Both the position numbers and the translations under genes were made by a program. Below the pieces are notes generated by a model. The model did not search any database and was not told the origin of the DNA. It saw nothing but the letters and a program-made list of their open reading frames with translations. Positions 26,135 through 37,028 of a DNA stretch of 64,000 nucleotides are shown piece after piece (the stretch's first letter is position 1; each line of letters opens with the position of its first letter). Source of the stretch: Cyanobium sp. CACIAM 14 (GTDB lineage: Bacteria > Cyanobacteriota > Cyanobacteriia > PCC-6307 > Cyanobiaceae); the NCBI GenBank assembly GCA_000708525.1, contig JMRP01000001.1, forward strand, positions 339,257 to 403,256, given 5' to 3'.

Positions 26135-26213
26135 GGACCCAGGCGGCCCGGACCGCGGTACCGGGGCGGATCCCCGGATGGCCCTGCCATCATGCGCCAT
26201 GCCGGACCCCGCC

Positions 26214-26942
26214 ATGAGCACACCGAGGCAGCAGCGATGGCCCGCCTGGGAGGGTCAGGCCCTGATCGTGGGGCCCGGCGGGATCGGCGCCGCACTCGCC
26301 GTCGAACTGGCCCGGAGGGCCCCCGGGCTGCGGGTGCTCACCGCCGGGCGCCGCCATGCCGATCTTCCCCTCGATCTGGTCGAGGATGCCAGCCTGGCCC
26401 GGCTGGCGGCGACGGCCGCAGCGGAGCTGAGCCCCCTGCGGATCGTGATCCATGCGGCGGGGCTGCTGCACGACGGGGGGATCCAGCCGGAGAAACGCCT
26501 CTCCCAGGTCCGCCGCGCCGCCCTGGAGAGGAGTTTCGCCGTGAACGCCTATGGCCCCCTGCTGCTGGCCCAGGCCATCGAGCCGGCCCTGCCGAAGGAT
26601 CGGCCGGTGCACTTTGCCAGCCTCTCCGCCCGGGTGGGCAGCATCGGCGACAACCGGCTCGGCGGCTGGTACGCCTACCGGGCGGCGAAGGCGGCCCAGA
26701 ACCAGCTGCTTCGCACCCTCGCGATCGAGTGGCAGCGCCGTCTGCCGCTGGCCTGCGTCACCCTGCTCCACCCCGGCACCACAGCCACGCCCCTGTCCGC
26801 GCCCTACCGGGGCTCGGTACCCGCAGCGGGCCTGTTCACGCCGGAAAGGGCAGCCGCCCACCTGCTCGATGTGCTGGAGACCCGGACGCCCGAGACGAGC
26901 GGATCCTTCCTGGCCTGGGATGGATCCACGGTCCCCTGGTGA
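26214..26942 (+). CDS. short-chain dehydrogenase/reductase
   Basis: A 242-residue SDR. The cofactor motif is VGPGGIGAALAVEL near residues 19-32, a slight variant of TGxxxGxG. HAAGLLHD corresponds to NAG, FASLSARVGSIGDN carries the catalytic serine, and WYAYRAAKAAQN the YxxxK pair. The mid-length and C-terminal TSGSFLAWDGSTVPW resemble the CsgA/YdfG-like group common in cyanobacteria. The substrate is unknown. ATG codons at 26199 and 26214 are both possible starts. Confidence 0.85.
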   Translation: MSTPRQQRWPAWEGQALIVGPGGIGAALAVELARRAPGLRVLTAGRRHADLPLDLVEDASLARLAATAAAELSPLRIVIHAAGLLHDGGIQPEKRLSQVRRAALERSFAVNAYGPLLLAQAIEPALPKDRPVHFASLSARVGSIGDNRLGGWYAYRAAKAAQNQLLRTLAIEWQRRLPLACVTLLHPGTTATPLSAPYRGSVPAAGLFTPERAAAHLLDVLETRTPETSGSFLAWDGSTVPW

Positions 26943-26949
26943 GGGGTCC

Positions 26950-27336
26950 TCAGGCGGCGTGGCGGCGAAGAATCTCGAGGGGGATCACCTCCAGGGTGGA
27001 GAAGGCGGAGGCCTCCAGACGCACCGGCGGTGCCATGCCGTCCTCGTAGGCCTCCAGCCAGCGGGCGGCACACACGCACCAGTGATCCCCGGGTCGCAGG
27101 CCTGGAAAGGCATGGGCCGGCACCGGTGTGGAGAGATCGTTGCCCTGGGCGCGGCTGTAGCTCAGGAACGCCTCGCTCACCACGCAGCAGACGGTATGGC
27201 GGCCGAAATCGGCGGCATCGCTGCGGCAGAAGCCGTCCCTGAACCATCCGGTGAGGGGCTGACATCCACACTCCTGCAGGGGATCTCCCAGTACGTTGAG
27301 GCTCTCGGCCTGGGGCGGCGGCAAGGAGGAGGCCAC
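26950..27336 (-). CDS. DUF2237 family protein
   Basis: A 128-residue protein of the DUF2237 family: LNVLGDPLQECGCQPLTGWFRDG, spaced cysteines in GFCRSD, HTVCCVVSEAFLSYS, and GLRPGDHWCVCAARW. The many conserved cysteines suggest metal or redox chemistry, but the family has no assigned function. GTG start at 27336. It is convergent with the SDR gene, seven bases away. Confidence 0.85.
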   Translation of the reverse strand: MASSLPPPQAESLNVLGDPLQECGCQPLTGWFRDGFCRSDAADFGRHTVCCVVSEAFLSYSRAQGNDLSTPVPAHAFPGLRPGDHWCVCAARWLEAYEDGMAPPVRLEASAFSTLEVIPLEILRRHAA

Positions 27337-27452
27337 GGCACGGGCGGTGGGGTGACCGGGTGAGTCTGCCGGAGGACCGGCACAAAATGTCGTCAGGAGG
27401 TTGACGAATTCCGGGGGGTAGGCGTTAAAGATCTTTCAGCACGACCCCCTTC

Positions 27453-27680
27453 ATGAGCTGGGATTTCACCGAGGATGCGGCCTTCCTGGCCCTCTGCGAC
27501 GCCTACAAGGAAAGCGGTGAGCCCTCCGCCATGGAGTTCCTTGCCCATGGCGAAGGGGCTTTTCATTTCCAGGAACTCACCCAGAATGCCGCTGGGGAGG
27601 GCATCGACCTGAGCGATTCCGACGCCCTCGATGAGTTCCAGCAAGAGGTGATCGACAGCCTCGAGGAGATGTGCAGCTGA
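27453..27680 (+). CDS. small acidic hypothetical protein
   Basis: A 75-residue strongly acidic protein (many Asp and Glu, ending QQEVIDSLEEMCS). It is predicted helical with no signal or membrane segment. ATG at 27453 follows an A/T-richer leader containing AAAGATCTTTC. It converges with the next small gene, 13 bases apart. Codon use and its compact non-low-complexity sequence support a real gene; family and function are unknown to me. Confidence 0.65.
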   Translation: MSWDFTEDAAFLALCDAYKESGEPSAMEFLAHGEGAFHFQELTQNAAGEGIDLSDSDALDEFQQEVIDSLEEMCS

Positions 27681-27693
27681 CGCCGGGATGGCG

Positions 27694-27966
27694 TCAGTCA
27701 TAGAAGAAGGCGATCTCCTTCTCCTTCAGCCCTTCCCAGCCGGCGTCGCGCAGTCGCTGATCGAGAGTCTCCCTGTCGAGATGTTTGGCTCCGGTGCGCA
27801 CGATGCGGTTGCGCATCGATTTCTTCACCCCGCTGCGGGTTCGCCGGTTCTCCAGTTCCATCACCTCGGCATAGAGGGCGAGCATGGCCGCCGGGATCGG
27901 CGTGCCGTCGAGATCCACCCCTGCCGCGATCGCGTCATCGACGCCGCCGGGTCCTGCGATGGCCAT
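27694..27966 (-). CDS. small conserved hypothetical protein
   Basis: A 90-residue protein. A hydrophobic start and LDGTPIPAAMLALYAEVMELE are followed by a basic, helical second half (SMRNRIVRTGAKHLDRETL, DAGWEGLKEKEIAFFYD). The pattern looks conserved and soluble; I cannot name the family. ATG at 27964-27966. It lies 52 bases downstream of the metH stop on the same strand, so it may share transcription with ilvE-metH. Confidence 0.7.
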   Translation of the reverse strand: MAIAGPGGVDDAIAAGVDLDGTPIPAAMLALYAEVMELENRRTRSGVKKSMRNRIVRTGAKHLDRETLDQRLRDAGWEGLKEKEIAFFYD

Positions 27967-28018
27967 GGCCTGGATTGCGAAGGTCGCCCAAAGCCTGCCA
28001 TGGCCCGGAGGGGCCCCC

Positions 28019-31000
28019 TCAGGCGCTGAAATAGCGGGCCTGGCTGTGCAGGGCCACCAGGGCCGTCGTGCTCTGCTCCGGCTCCAGCTGGTCGCTCTCG
28101 TCCATCGTCAGGCCGATGCGGTCGGCGCCCAGCCAGGCGAGCTGCTGCCGCGAATCGGCCACGTTCGGACAGGCGGGATAGCCGAAGGAGTAGCGGCTGC
28201 CCCGATAGCGCTGGGCCAGGACGTCCCGCAGGGCCTCCGGTTCCTGGGCGGCGAAACCCATCTCGCGGCGGATGCGGGCGTGGGCCCACTCCGCCAGCGC
28301 CTCGGCCATCTGCACCGCCAGCCCGTGGAAATAGAGATAGTCGCTGTAGCGGTCGGCCCGGAAGAGCTCCTGGGCGAAGCTGGTGGCCCGCTCCCCCATG
28401 GTGACGGCCTGCATGGGCAGCACGTCGGTCGGTCGCAGGGCGCCCTCCGCGGAGACCTCGAGGTCGCGGTAGAAGTCGGCGATGCAGTAGCGGTTGCCGG
28501 CTCGCTGACGGGGCAGGAGGAAGCGTCCCAGCTCCGCACCGGCGCTGTTCGGCAGGGCACCGTCGGCCATGGCACCGGGATCGAACACCACCAGGGCGTT
28601 GCCCAGACGGCCGCAGGGGAAGTAGCCGTAGGCCACCCGGGGGGTGAGCAGCCGCTCCTCACGGCAGCGCCCGAGCCAGTGCTGCAGAACCGGCTCCGCC
28701 TTGGCGGCCAGCATCGCCTCATAGTCCTCGCGGCTCTGGCCCTGGCTCTTGCGCAGCTGCCACTGACCGGCGAAGAGGGCGTTGCGATCGAGGTAGGCGA
28801 AGACCTCGTCGAGGTCGATGGCCGCCTCGTCGATCACCCGGCTGCCCCAGAAAGGGGGCTGGAGCATCGCTTCGGCAGGCACCGCCTCGGAGCGCTGGTC
28901 TGCGATGGCCGGCGGGTCGACGCCGGGGAGTGCGGCACCGCGGCCTGCAGCGGGCTGGGCGGTCCTATCAGCCGCCGCGGGGTCGGTGGCGATGGAGGCA
29001 TCGGCCCTGGCGGTGTCGTCACCCGTCGCCGACGGCGGTGGGTCGCCGAGCCCCAACCCCTCGGGGGTGCCGTCGAGGAAGCCTGCCCGGTCATCCCAGC
29101 GGCCGGCCGCCTTGGCCTCCATCAGGGCGTCCATGAAGCGCAGGTCGGCGAAGGCGTCACGGCCGTAGATCACCTGGCCCCGGTAGGCCGCCCGGCAATC
29201 ACCGTTCACGAATCGGGGGGTGAGGGCCGCACCCCCCAGGATCACCGGCACGGTGATGCCCACCTCGTTGAAGGTTTCGAGGTTGTCCTTCATGAAGGCG
29301 GTGGATTTCACCAGCAGGCCGCTCATGGCGATGCAGTCGGCGCCGTGCTCCCGCTGAGCCTCGACGATGGCATCGACGCTCTGCTTGATGCCGAGATTGA
29401 TGACCTCATAGCCATTGTTGGTGAGGATGATGTCCACCAGGTTCTTGCCGATGTCGTGCACATCCCCCTTCACGGTGGCGATCAGGAACTTGCCCTTGCT
29501 GCTGGCCTGTCCCTCCTGCCGCTCCATGTGCGGCTCGAGAAACGCCACGGCCGCCTTCATGGTCTCGGCACTCTGCAGCACGAAGGGCAGCTGCATCTGG
29601 CCGGAACCGAACAGATCGCCCACCACCTTCATCCCGTCCAGCAGAAAGGTGTTGATGATCTGCAGGGGCGGATACTGCTTGAGGGCCTCTTCGAGAGCAG
29701 GCTCCAGGCCGATGCGTTCGCCATCGATGATGTGCTGCTTCAGCCGCTCCTCGAGCGGTAGATCCGCCAGAGTGGGGCCTGAAGCACGGGCTTCCCTGGC
29801 ACTCACCCCTTCGAACATGGTGGTGAGCAGAGTGAGGGGATCGTGGACGCAGATGTCGCCTTCGAAACGGCGTCGGTCGTGAATCAGATCGCGGCAGATC
29901 CGCTGGTGCTCCTCACTGATCTTCGCCAGCGGCAGGATCTTCGCCGGGCTGACGATGGCCGCATCCATGCCCGCCTCGCAGCAGTCGTGGAGGAACACGG
30001 AATTGAGAACGATGCGGGCGGCCGGTGAAAGGCCGAAACTGACGTTGCTGACCCCCAGCAGCACATGCACGCCGGGAAGATCGCTGCGGATCCTGCGGAT
30101 CGCCTCGATCGTGGCGGCACCGTTGCCGCGGTCCTCCTCGATGCCGGTGGAGATGGGCAGCGCCAGGGGGTCATAGAAAATCTCGTGGGCCGGGATGCCG
30201 AACTCCAGGGCATCCCGGTAGGCCCGCTGGGCGATGGCGAACTTGCGCTCGGCGGTGCGGCCCATGCCCTCCTCGTCGATGGTGCCCACCACCACGCCGG
30301 CGCCGTAGGTCCTGGCCAGTTCGAGCACCTTGAAGAAGCGCTCATCGCCATCCTCGTAGTTGGTGGAATTGAGGATGCACTTGCCTCCGGCCACCTTCAG
30401 ACCGGCCTCCATCTTCTGCCATTCGGTCGAATCCAGCATCAGCGGCAGGTTCACATTGGTGACCAGCCGGCTCACCAGTTCGTGCATGTCCCTGACGCCA
30501 TCGCGTCCCACGTAGTCGACGTTCACATCGAGCACGTGGGCGTTTTCCTTGAGCTGGCTCCTGGCCACCGCCACCAGGCCGTCCCAGTCCTCGGCATTGA
30601 GCAGGTCGCGCACCTTCTTCGAGCCGCTGGCATTGAGCCGCTCGCCGATGATCAGGAAGGAATTGTCCTGGAAATACGGCGTGACGCCGTAGATCGAGGC
30701 CACCGCCGGCTCGTAGTGGAGCGGGGGTCGCTCGAGGCGCTGATCGGGGAGACGCACGTCCCGCACGGCGGGACGCAGGCCGCTGGCCATCTCCGCCAGC
30801 GCCCGGATGTGGGCAGGGGTGGTGCCGCAGCAACCCCCGATCACCTGCACCCCCAGATCCTCCACGAAGTGCAACAGCTGCATCTTCATTTCCGTGGGGG
30901 TGAGCCGGTAGTGGGCCACGCCGCCGATGTTCTCGGGCAGCCCTGCGTTGGGGATGCAGCTGACCACGAAGGGACTGTGCCGGCTGAGGTAGCGCACGTG

Positions 31001-31744
31001 CTCCTTCATCTGCTCGGGCCCGGTGGCGCAGTTGAGGCCGAGCACGTCGATCGGGAAGGGCTCCAGGATCGCCACCACCGCGGCGATGTCCGAGCCCACC
31101 AGCATGGTGCCGGTGGTCTCCATGGTGACGGAGACCATCAGCGGCCGCCGTTCGCCCGCGGCTGCGAAGGCCTCCTCGATCCCCTGCAGCGCCGCCTTGA
31201 TCTGCAGCACGTCCTGGCAGGTCTCGACGATCAGGAGATCCACGTCACCGGCGATCAGGCCAGTGGCCTGCTCCCGGAAGGAGGCCTTCATCGTGTCGAA
31301 GTCGATATGGCCGAGCGTGGGCAGCTTGGTGGTGGGACCCATCGATCCCGCCACGAAGCGAGGCTTCTCGGGCGTGCTGTAGGCCTCCGCCATCTCGCGG
31401 GCCAGCTGGGCCGCACGACGGTTGATCTCGAAGGCCTTGTCCTCCAGACCGTATTCGGCCAGCACGATCGAGGCGGCCCCGAAGGTGTCCGTCTCGATCA
31501 CGTCGCAACCTGCCTCGAGGAACTGGCGGTGCACCGCCTGAACCGCGTCGGGCCGGGTGAAGACCAGGTTCTCGTTGCAGCCCTCGAGCGCGGCACCGCC
31601 GAAATCCTCGGCCGTCAGCCCCATCTCCTGCAGCGACGTGCCGGTCGCCCCGTCGAACACCAGCACGGGCCGCTCCGGGCCGTGCAGCCTGTCGAGGAAG
31701 GAGATGCGGTCGGTGGGCCGGTGGGTGGCGGCGGTGGCGACCAT
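28019..31744 (-). CDS. metH: cobalamin-dependent methionine synthase
   Basis: A 1241-residue MetH making methionine from homocysteine and methyl-tetrahydrofolate. Domains in order: homocysteine-binding barrel (about 15-330, zinc cysteines in LGLNCATG and GGCCGTTP), pterin-binding domain (about 350-620, [11 protein letters not shown]), cap and B12 domain (about 650-890, with DVHDIGKN supplying the cobalt-ligating His), and AdoMet reactivation domain (about 1000-1241). A roughly 70-residue Ala/Pro/Asp linker sits between the last two. The ATG shares one base with the ilvE stop. Confidence 0.97.
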   Translation of the reverse strand: MVATAATHRPTDRISFLDRLHGPERPVLVFDGATGTSLQEMGLTAEDFGGAALEGCNENLVFTRPDAVQAVHRQFLEAGCDVIETDTFGAASIVLAEYGLEDKAFEINRRAAQLAREMAEAYSTPEKPRFVAGSMGPTTKLPTLGHIDFDTMKASFREQATGLIAGDVDLLIVETCQDVLQIKAALQGIEEAFAAAGERRPLMVSVTMETTGTMLVGSDIAAVVAILEPFPIDVLGLNCATGPEQMKEHVRYLSRHSPFVVSCIPNAGLPENIGGVAHYRLTPTEMKMQLLHFVEDLGVQVIGGCCGTTPAHIRALAEMASGLRPAVRDVRLPDQRLERPPLHYEPAVASIYGVTPYFQDNSFLIIGERLNASGSKKVRDLLNAEDWDGLVAVARSQLKENAHVLDVNVDYVGRDGVRDMHELVSRLVTNVNLPLMLDSTEWQKMEAGLKVAGGKCILNSTNYEDGDERFFKVLELARTYGAGVVVGTIDEEGMGRTAERKFAIAQRAYRDALEFGIPAHEIFYDPLALPISTGIEEDRGNGAATIEAIRRIRSDLPGVHVLLGVSNVSFGLSPAARIVLNSVFLHDCCEAGMDAAIVSPAKILPLAKISEEHQRICRDLIHDRRRFEGDICVHDPLTLLTTMFEGVSAREARASGPTLADLPLEERLKQHIIDGERIGLEPALEEALKQYPPLQIINTFLLDGMKVVGDLFGSGQMQLPFVLQSAETMKAAVAFLEPHMERQEGQASSKGKFLIATVKGDVHDIGKNLVDIILTNNGYEVINLGIKQSVDAIVEAQREHGADCIAMSGLLVKSTAFMKDNLETFNEVGITVPVILGGAALTPRFVNGDCRAAYRGQVIYGRDAFADLRFMDALMEAKAAGRWDDRAGFLDGTPEGLGLGDPPPSATGDDTARADASIATDPAAADRTAQPAAGRGAALPGVDPPAIADQRSEAVPAEAMLQPPFWGSRVIDEAAIDLDEVFAYLDRNALFAGQWQLRKSQGQSREDYEAMLAAKAEPVLQHWLGRCREERLLTPRVAYGYFPCGRLGNALVVFDPGAMADGALPNSAGAELGRFLLPRQRAGNRYCIADFYRDLEVSAEGALRPTDVLPMQAVTMGERATSFAQELFRADRYSDYLYFHGLAVQMAEALAEWAHARIRREMGFAAQEPEALRDVLAQRYRGSRYSFGYPACPNVADSRQQLAWLGADRIGLTMDESDQLEPEQSTTALVALHSQARYFSA

Positions 31745-32661
31745 CAGGTGTCGAGGCGAATGCGGGTGACCCAGTGGTCATAGGCGGGATCGCGGCCTTC
31801 CGTGATCGCGGTGAGGCGGTCGCGGAGTCGCTCCATCACCGGCCGGTGGCTGGGGAGGTCGGTGGATTCGATGCGACGCACCGGGGTGACGCGGGCGGCC
31901 GTGCCGCTGAGGAAGACCTCGTCGGCCACCATCAGTTCGGTCTTGTCGACGGCACGCTCGAGCACGGGGATGTCCATGGCCCGGGCCAGTTCCAGCAGAC
32001 TCGCCCTGGTGATGCCCTCGAGGATGTCCTGGTCGACGCCGGGGGTGATCAGGACCCCGTCGCGGACCAGAAAGAGATTCATGCCGCTGGCCTCACTCAC
32101 CTTGCCGCGGCTGTTGAGCAGCAGGGCCTCGTCGAAGCCGCTCTGGACCGCTTCCGTCTTGGCCAGGGAACTGGTGATGTAGGCCCCGCTGATCTTGCCC
32201 CGCAGGGGGAGAGAGCGGTCCTCCTGGCGGCACCAGCTGCTGATCCGGCAGCTGACGCCCTCGGGCGAGAGGTAGTCGCCCATCTCGATGCCGTAGATGA
32301 GGAAGTCGGTCTGGATATTGTGCAGCCGCGGCGCGATCCCCAGATCGCTGGTGTAAACGAAGGGCCTGAGGTAGATCGGACAGGTGGGCCGATTGGCGCG
32401 CAGGAACGCCTCGATGGCGCTGTGGATGGTCTCCTCGGGGAGATCGGCGAGCAGCAGCCGGGCGCTCTGGCTGAGCCGTCGGGCGTGGCGGTCGGCACGG
32501 AAGAGCAGGATCTCCGCCGGATCGGCCGGGTTGGGGAGGGCCCGCATGCCGCCGAACGCCCCGGTGCCGTAGTGCAGGGCATGGGTGGCCACCGACAGGG
32601 TCGCCTCGGCGAAGGGGACGCACTGTCCGCCGAACCAGGCATAGGGCAGGAACTGGTGCAT
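31744..32661 (-). CDS. ilvE: branched-chain amino acid aminotransferase
   Basis: A 305-residue class IV PLP aminotransferase catalysing the last step of Leu, Ile and Val synthesis. Typical IlvE blocks are [64 protein letters not shown] with the cofactor lysine, and [15 protein letters not shown]. It heads an ilvE-metH pair joined by a one-base overlap (TGATG), implying translational coupling, and is divergent from cobN with a 53-base spacer. Confidence 0.94.
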   Translation of the reverse strand: MHQFLPYAWFGGQCVPFAEATLSVATHALHYGTGAFGGMRALPNPADPAEILLFRADRHARRLSQSARLLLADLPEETIHSAIEAFLRANRPTCPIYLRPFVYTSDLGIAPRLHNIQTDFLIYGIEMGDYLSPEGVSCRISSWCRQEDRSLPLRGKISGAYITSSLAKTEAVQSGFDEALLLNSRGKVSEASGMNLFLVRDGVLITPGVDQDILEGITRASLLELARAMDIPVLERAVDKTELMVADEVFLSGTAARVTPVRRIESTDLPSHRPVMERLRDRLTAITEGRDPAYDHWVTRIRLDT

Positions 32662-32714
32662 GGAAGGCGGTGGCGACGCAGCGATCTTCTCATCGCGTTC
32701 GGCAGGATGGTGTG

Positions 32715-35700
32715 ATGCATCGACTCGCGCCCATCCCCGGGGACCGAAGCGAGGACGAGGGGGTCCTGCTGGTGGAGCAGCCGCCGGCGCCGGTGGTGCT
32801 GCTCAGCAGCGCCGACACGGACCTCGTGGTGGTGGCGGAGCTGCTGCGCGCCGAACCGGAGCTGCTGCCTGTGCCGCTGCGGGCCCTGAATCTCGCAGCC
32901 CTCCAGCATCCGGCGGTGATCGACCACTACGTGGCCACCAGCCTGGCCTCCACCCGGCTGGTGGTGGTGCGGCTGCTGGGGGGGCGGGGGCACTGGAGCT
33001 ACGGGCTGGAGTGCCTGCGCCACTGGGCCGGCGCCGCCGGGGGCCGGCAGCTGCTGGTGCTGGCCGGCACCGCCGGGGAGGACGGCGCCCTCGCGTCGCT
33101 GGGAACGATCGGCGGCTCCCTGGCCACGGCCTTCGCCGCCTGTCTGCGGGAGGGGGGTGCCGGCAATCTGCGGCTGCTGCTGCGGGGCCTGGCCACCCTG
33201 CTGGCCGGGGAGCCCTGCAGGCCGCCCCAGCCCGAGCCTGCCGTCGATCCCCTTCCCCATGACTGGCGCGCCGAAGCGGGACCCAGGGTGGGCCTGATCC
33301 TCTACCGGGCGCTCTGGCAGGCGGGCGATCTGGCTCTGGTGGAGGCCCTCCTCCAGGCCCTGCGCCGCCGGGGCCTCTGTCCCCGGGCCCTGTGGGTCAG
33401 CAGCCTCAGGGACGCGGCCGTGCAGCGCGGGGTGGGCGATCTGCTCGAACGGGAGCGGGTGGAGGCCGTGCTCTGCGGCACGGGCTTCGCCTCGGTGTCC
33501 TTCGAGGAGGCGGGTCTGGGGGCTCCCCTGTGGGAGCGGCTGGGGGTGCCGGTGCTGCAGGTGCTCTGCAGCGGCCGCAGCCGTGAGGCCTGGCTAAGCA
33601 GCAGCATCGGCCTGGCGCCCCTCGACCTCAGCCTGCAGGTGGCCCTGCCGGAACTGGACGGGCGGCTCACCACCCGTGTGGGAGCCTTCAAGGAACGGGC
33701 GACCACCAGCGAGGCCCTGGCCACGGCCCTTTACCGCTACGCGCCGGATGCCGAGCGGCTCGACTGGATCGCCCGGCTCTGCGGCGCCTGGATCGATCTG
33801 CGCCGGACCGCCGCCGGCGAGCGCCGGCTGGCCATGGTGCTGGCCAATTACCCCAACCGCAACAGCCGGCTGGCCAACGGCGTGGGCCTCGACACGCCCG
33901 CCAGCGCCGCCCTGATGCTTGGCTGGCTGGCGGAGGCCGGCTACGACCTGGGCCCGGCGAGCGCGCTGCCGGCGGATGGCGATGCACTGATCCACCGGCT
34001 CCTGGAGGGCCGCAGCAACGACCCGGAGAGCGGCCATCGCCCTCCCCTCGCCCACCTGTCCCTGGCCGACTACCAGGCCTGGTACGCCGCTCTGCCCCAG
34101 GAAGGGCGCCAGCGGCTGGAGGCGGTGTGGGGACCGCCGGAGGCGGATGCGGGCCTCGAGACGCTGACGGGCCCCGACGGCGCCGATGGCGCGGCCTTCC
34201 CGGTGCGCGGTCTGCGCTTCGGCAACGTGGTGCTGCTGATCCAGCCGGAACGGGGCTACGAGCGGGATCCGAGCCTCAGCTACCACAGCCCCGATCTGCC
34301 CCCCACCCATGCCTACCTGGCCCAGTACCTGTGGCTGCGGCAGACCTTCGCTGCCCAGGTGGTGGTGCACGTGGGCAAGCACGGCAATCTCGAGTGGCTG
34401 CCGGGAAAGGGCCTGGGGCTCTCGCAGGACTGCTTCCCCGAATGGGCCCTGGGCCCCCTGCCCCACCTCTACCCGTTCATCGTCAACGACCCCGGCGAGG
34501 GCAGCCAGGCGAAGCGGCGGGCCCAGGCCGTGATCCTCGACCACCTCACCCCGCCCTTGGGCCGGGCCGGCCTCCACGGGGATCTGCAGGCCCTCGAGGC
34601 CCTGCTCGACGAGTACTGGGAGGCGCGGCAGCTGGGCAGCGAGCGGGCGGCGCCGCTGCGGGAACGGCTGGACGGCCTGCTGCGGCAGCTGCGGCTGCCC
34701 GCCCTCTCGGCCGGGACTCTGGAGGCCCGCCTGGAGGCGGCGGACGGCTACCTCTGCGAGCTCAAGGAGGCCCAGATCCGGCTCGGCCTGCACACGTTCG
34801 GTACCCTGCCGGCGCCGGCGAAGCTCGCCGAACTGCTGCTCTGCCTGGCCCGGGCCCCCCAGGCGGGCCGGCAGGGCCTGACCCAGGCCCTGGCGCAGGA
34901 CCTGGGGCTGGCTCTCGATCCCTGGGCCGATCCGGAGGAGGCCCCGCTCTCCGACGCCGACCGCCAGCGGCTGGGCGCCGATGCAGCGGCCCGCCACGCC
35001 GGCGATGGGGTGGCCCTGCTGGAGCGGCAGGCCCTGAGCCTGGTGAGCGCGGTGCTCGCAGACCCTGCGGCGCCGCCGCCGCCGGCGCCGGGCCCGGCCA
35101 CCGCCAGCGCCCTGGAACACCTGCGGCAGACCCTGCTGCCGCCCCTGCTGGCCTGCGCAGAGGCGGAACGGCGATCCCTCCTCACCGGGCTCGCGGGCGG
35201 TCGCATCGCCGCCGGCCCCTCCGGTGCCCCCACCCGCGGCCGGCCCGATCTCCTGCCGACCGGTCGCAACTTCTACAGCGTCGACCTGCGCGGGCTGCCC
35301 ACCGAGGCCGCCTGGGACCTGGGACGTCGCAGTGCCGAACTGCTGCTCCAGCTCCACCTCCAGGAGGAAGGCGAGGACCTGCGCCGCCTGGCACTCTCCG
35401 TGTGGGGCACCGCCACGATGCGCAATGGCGGAGAGGACATCGCCCAGGCCCTGGCCCTGATGGGGGTGCGGCCGGTCTGGGATGGCCCTACCCGCCGGCT
35501 GGTGGACGTGGAGGTGATCCCCCTGGGGTTGCTGGGGCGCCCCCGCGTGGACGTGACCATGCGCATCTCCGGCCTGTTCCGGGACGCCTTCCCCCAGCTG
35601 GTGGGCTGGTTCAACCGGGCCACCCGGCTGGTGGCGGCCCTGGACGAGGAGGAAGCCGACAACCCCCTGGCGGCCTCGGCACGCCTGGACGGTGGCTGGG

Positions 35701-36455
35701 GGCGGGTCTACGGGTCGGCGCCGGGGGCCTACGGCGCCGGGCTGCAGGGCCTCATCGACGGCGGCCACTGGGAGGAGCGGGCGGACCTGGGCGAGGCCTT
35801 CCTCAACTGGAGCGCCTGGCGCTACGACGGCGACCCCCTGGATCCCCTGGAAGCCGGCAACGGCGGCACCATCCGGGTCACGCCCGATCGGGCCGGGCTG
35901 GAGCAGCGCCTGCGGCAGGTGCAGGTGGTGCTGCACAACCAGGACAACCGCGAGCACGACCTGCTCGATTCGGACGACTACTACCAGTTCCAGGGGGGGC
36001 TGAGCGCCGCAGCCGAGACGCTGGCGGGCCGCGCGCCGGGGCTCTGGTTCGCGGACCATTCGCGCCAAGAGCGACCGCGGCTGCACCGGCTGGAGCGGGA
36101 ATTCGACAAGGTGCTGCGCTCCCGTCTGCTGAACCCGCGCTGGATCGAGGCCATGCAGGGCCACGGGTACAAGGGAGGCTTCGAGATGGCCGCCAGCCTC
36201 GACTACCTGTTCGCCTACGACGCCAGCACCGGGCGGGTGCCCGACTGGAGCTACGGCGCCGTCAGCGAGGCGTGGCTCGAGAACGACGGCGTACGGGAGT
36301 TTCTGGGGCGCAGCAACCCCTGGGCCCTGAGGGACATGGCCGAACGGCTGTTGGAGGCCCACCACAGGGGCCTGTGGGAAGGGGCCGACCCGGAACGGCT
36401 CGAGCGCCTCAGGGCCTTGGTGCTGGAGAGCGAACGGCTCGTGGAGAACCGCTGA
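32715..36455 (+). CDS. cobN: cobaltochelatase subunit CobN
   Basis: A 1246-residue large chelatase subunit that inserts cobalt into hydrogenobyrinate diamide in aerobic cobalamin synthesis. HVGKHGNLEWLPGKGLGLS, ERGYERDPSLSYHSPDLPPTH and MVLANYPNRNSRLANGVGLDT (shortened core YPNRNSRLANGVG) are CobN/BchH-family blocks; TGRNFYSVDLRGLPT and the C-terminal GYKGGFEMA support CobN rather than ChlH. The start ATG at 32715 is chosen over an earlier in-frame codon inside the spacer. It stands opposite metH, its end user. Confidence 0.94.
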   Translation: MHRLAPIPGDRSEDEGVLLVEQPPAPVVLLSSADTDLVVVAELLRAEPELLPVPLRALNLAALQHPAVIDHYVATSLASTRLVVVRLLGGRGHWSYGLECLRHWAGAAGGRQLLVLAGTAGEDGALASLGTIGGSLATAFAACLREGGAGNLRLLLRGLATLLAGEPCRPPQPEPAVDPLPHDWRAEAGPRVGLILYRALWQAGDLALVEALLQALRRRGLCPRALWVSSLRDAAVQRGVGDLLERERVEAVLCGTGFASVSFEEAGLGAPLWERLGVPVLQVLCSGRSREAWLSSSIGLAPLDLSLQVALPELDGRLTTRVGAFKERATTSEALATALYRYAPDAERLDWIARLCGAWIDLRRTAAGERRLAMVLANYPNRNSRLANGVGLDTPASAALMLGWLAEAGYDLGPASALPADGDALIHRLLEGRSNDPESGHRPPLAHLSLADYQAWYAALPQEGRQRLEAVWGPPEADAGLETLTGPDGADGAAFPVRGLRFGNVVLLIQPERGYERDPSLSYHSPDLPPTHAYLAQYLWLRQTFAAQVVVHVGKHGNLEWLPGKGLGLSQDCFPEWALGPLPHLYPFIVNDPGEGSQAKRRAQAVILDHLTPPLGRAGLHGDLQALEALLDEYWEARQLGSERAAPLRERLDGLLRQLRLPALSAGTLEARLEAADGYLCELKEAQIRLGLHTFGTLPAPAKLAELLLCLARAPQAGRQGLTQALAQDLGLALDPWADPEEAPLSDADRQRLGADAAARHAGDGVALLERQALSLVSAVLADPAAPPPPAPGPATASALEHLRQTLLPPLLACAEAERRSLLTGLAGGRIAAGPSGAPTRGRPDLLPTGRNFYSVDLRGLPTEAAWDLGRRSAELLLQLHLQEEGEDLRRLALSVWGTATMRNGGEDIAQALALMGVRPVWDGPTRRLVDVEVIPLGLLGRPRVDVTMRISGLFRDAFPQLVGWFNRATRLVAALDEEEADNPLAASARLDGGWGRVYGSAPGAYGAGLQGLIDGGHWEERADLGEAFLNWSAWRYDGDPLDPLEAGNGGTIRVTPDRAGLEQRLRQVQVVLHNQDNREHDLLDSDDYYQFQGGLSAAAETLAGRAPGLWFADHSRQERPRLHRLEREFDKVLRSRLLNPRWIEAMQGHGYKGGFEMAASLDYLFAYDASTGRVPDWSYGAVSEAWLENDGVREFLGRSNPWALRDMAERLLEAHHRGLWEGADPERLERLRALVLESERLVENR

Positions 36456-36462
36456 GTAGGCC

Positions 36463-36999
36463 TCAGAGATCCAGATCCTTCACCATGGAGCGGAAGGGAT
36501 CGGTCGCGCCCGGCTTGGCGGCCTGCTGGGTGATCGCCGGCTGGCTCTGGGCGTCGGCCTGCTTCTGCTTCTTGACCGCAGCCGGACCGCCGGGCACGTT
36601 GGTGCCGCTGACGGCCGCCCCCTTCAGGCGCTGGCCCAGCTCGGCGGGACTGATCTGCTGAGCGAAGGTCTTCTTCACCGGCTTGGGGATGCCCCCGGTG
36701 ATGCTCACGGACTCGTCGCTGGAGGGCATGACGCCGGCCAGCCCGGGGGTCACCTTCTCGACGCGGGCCTCCATCGAGCCCACCTCGGCGACCATCTCCT
36801 TCTCGCCGGGGTTGTCGGCGTTGCCGGGGAAGGTGTGACGGATCCGGTTGGACCGTTTCATGAACTGGACGTCCCCCAGGCTGGAGGAGGTTTCGGGGTC
36901 GAGGAAGAAGGTCTCGGCCTTGGCCCTGGGCTTGGAGTCAGCGGCGGGTTTGGTCACCGACGCGGCACGGGAACCGAACAGGCGATCGAACAGACCCAT
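36463..36999 (-). CDS. conserved hypothetical protein
   Basis: A 178-residue protein starting MGLFDRLFGSRAA, an amphipathic N-terminus seen in several membrane-associated cyanobacterial proteins. The middle contains FFLDPETSSSLGDVQFMKRS and IRHTFPGNADNP, the rest is Lys/Pro/Gln-rich and probably disordered. There is no signal peptide or cysteine. ATG at 36997-36999 is chosen; the frame upstream enters the PHP gene in a different phase. Family and function unknown. It converges with cobN, eight bases apart. Confidence 0.7.
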   Translation of the reverse strand: MGLFDRLFGSRAASVTKPAADSKPRAKAETFFLDPETSSSLGDVQFMKRSNRIRHTFPGNADNPGEKEMVAEVGSMEARVEKVTPGLAGVMPSSDESVSITGGIPKPVKKTFAQQISPAELGQRLKGAAVSGTNVPGGPAAVKKQKQADAQSQPAITQQAAKPGATDPFRSMVKDLDL

Positions 37000-37028
37000 C
37001 GTCGCAAGGGGGGATGTGTCAGCAAACC

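Noticed and set aside
33594..36365. A 923-codon open frame antisense to cobN
   Set aside because: Composition is typical of shadow frames, no family resemblance, and the cobN frame is convincingly conserved.
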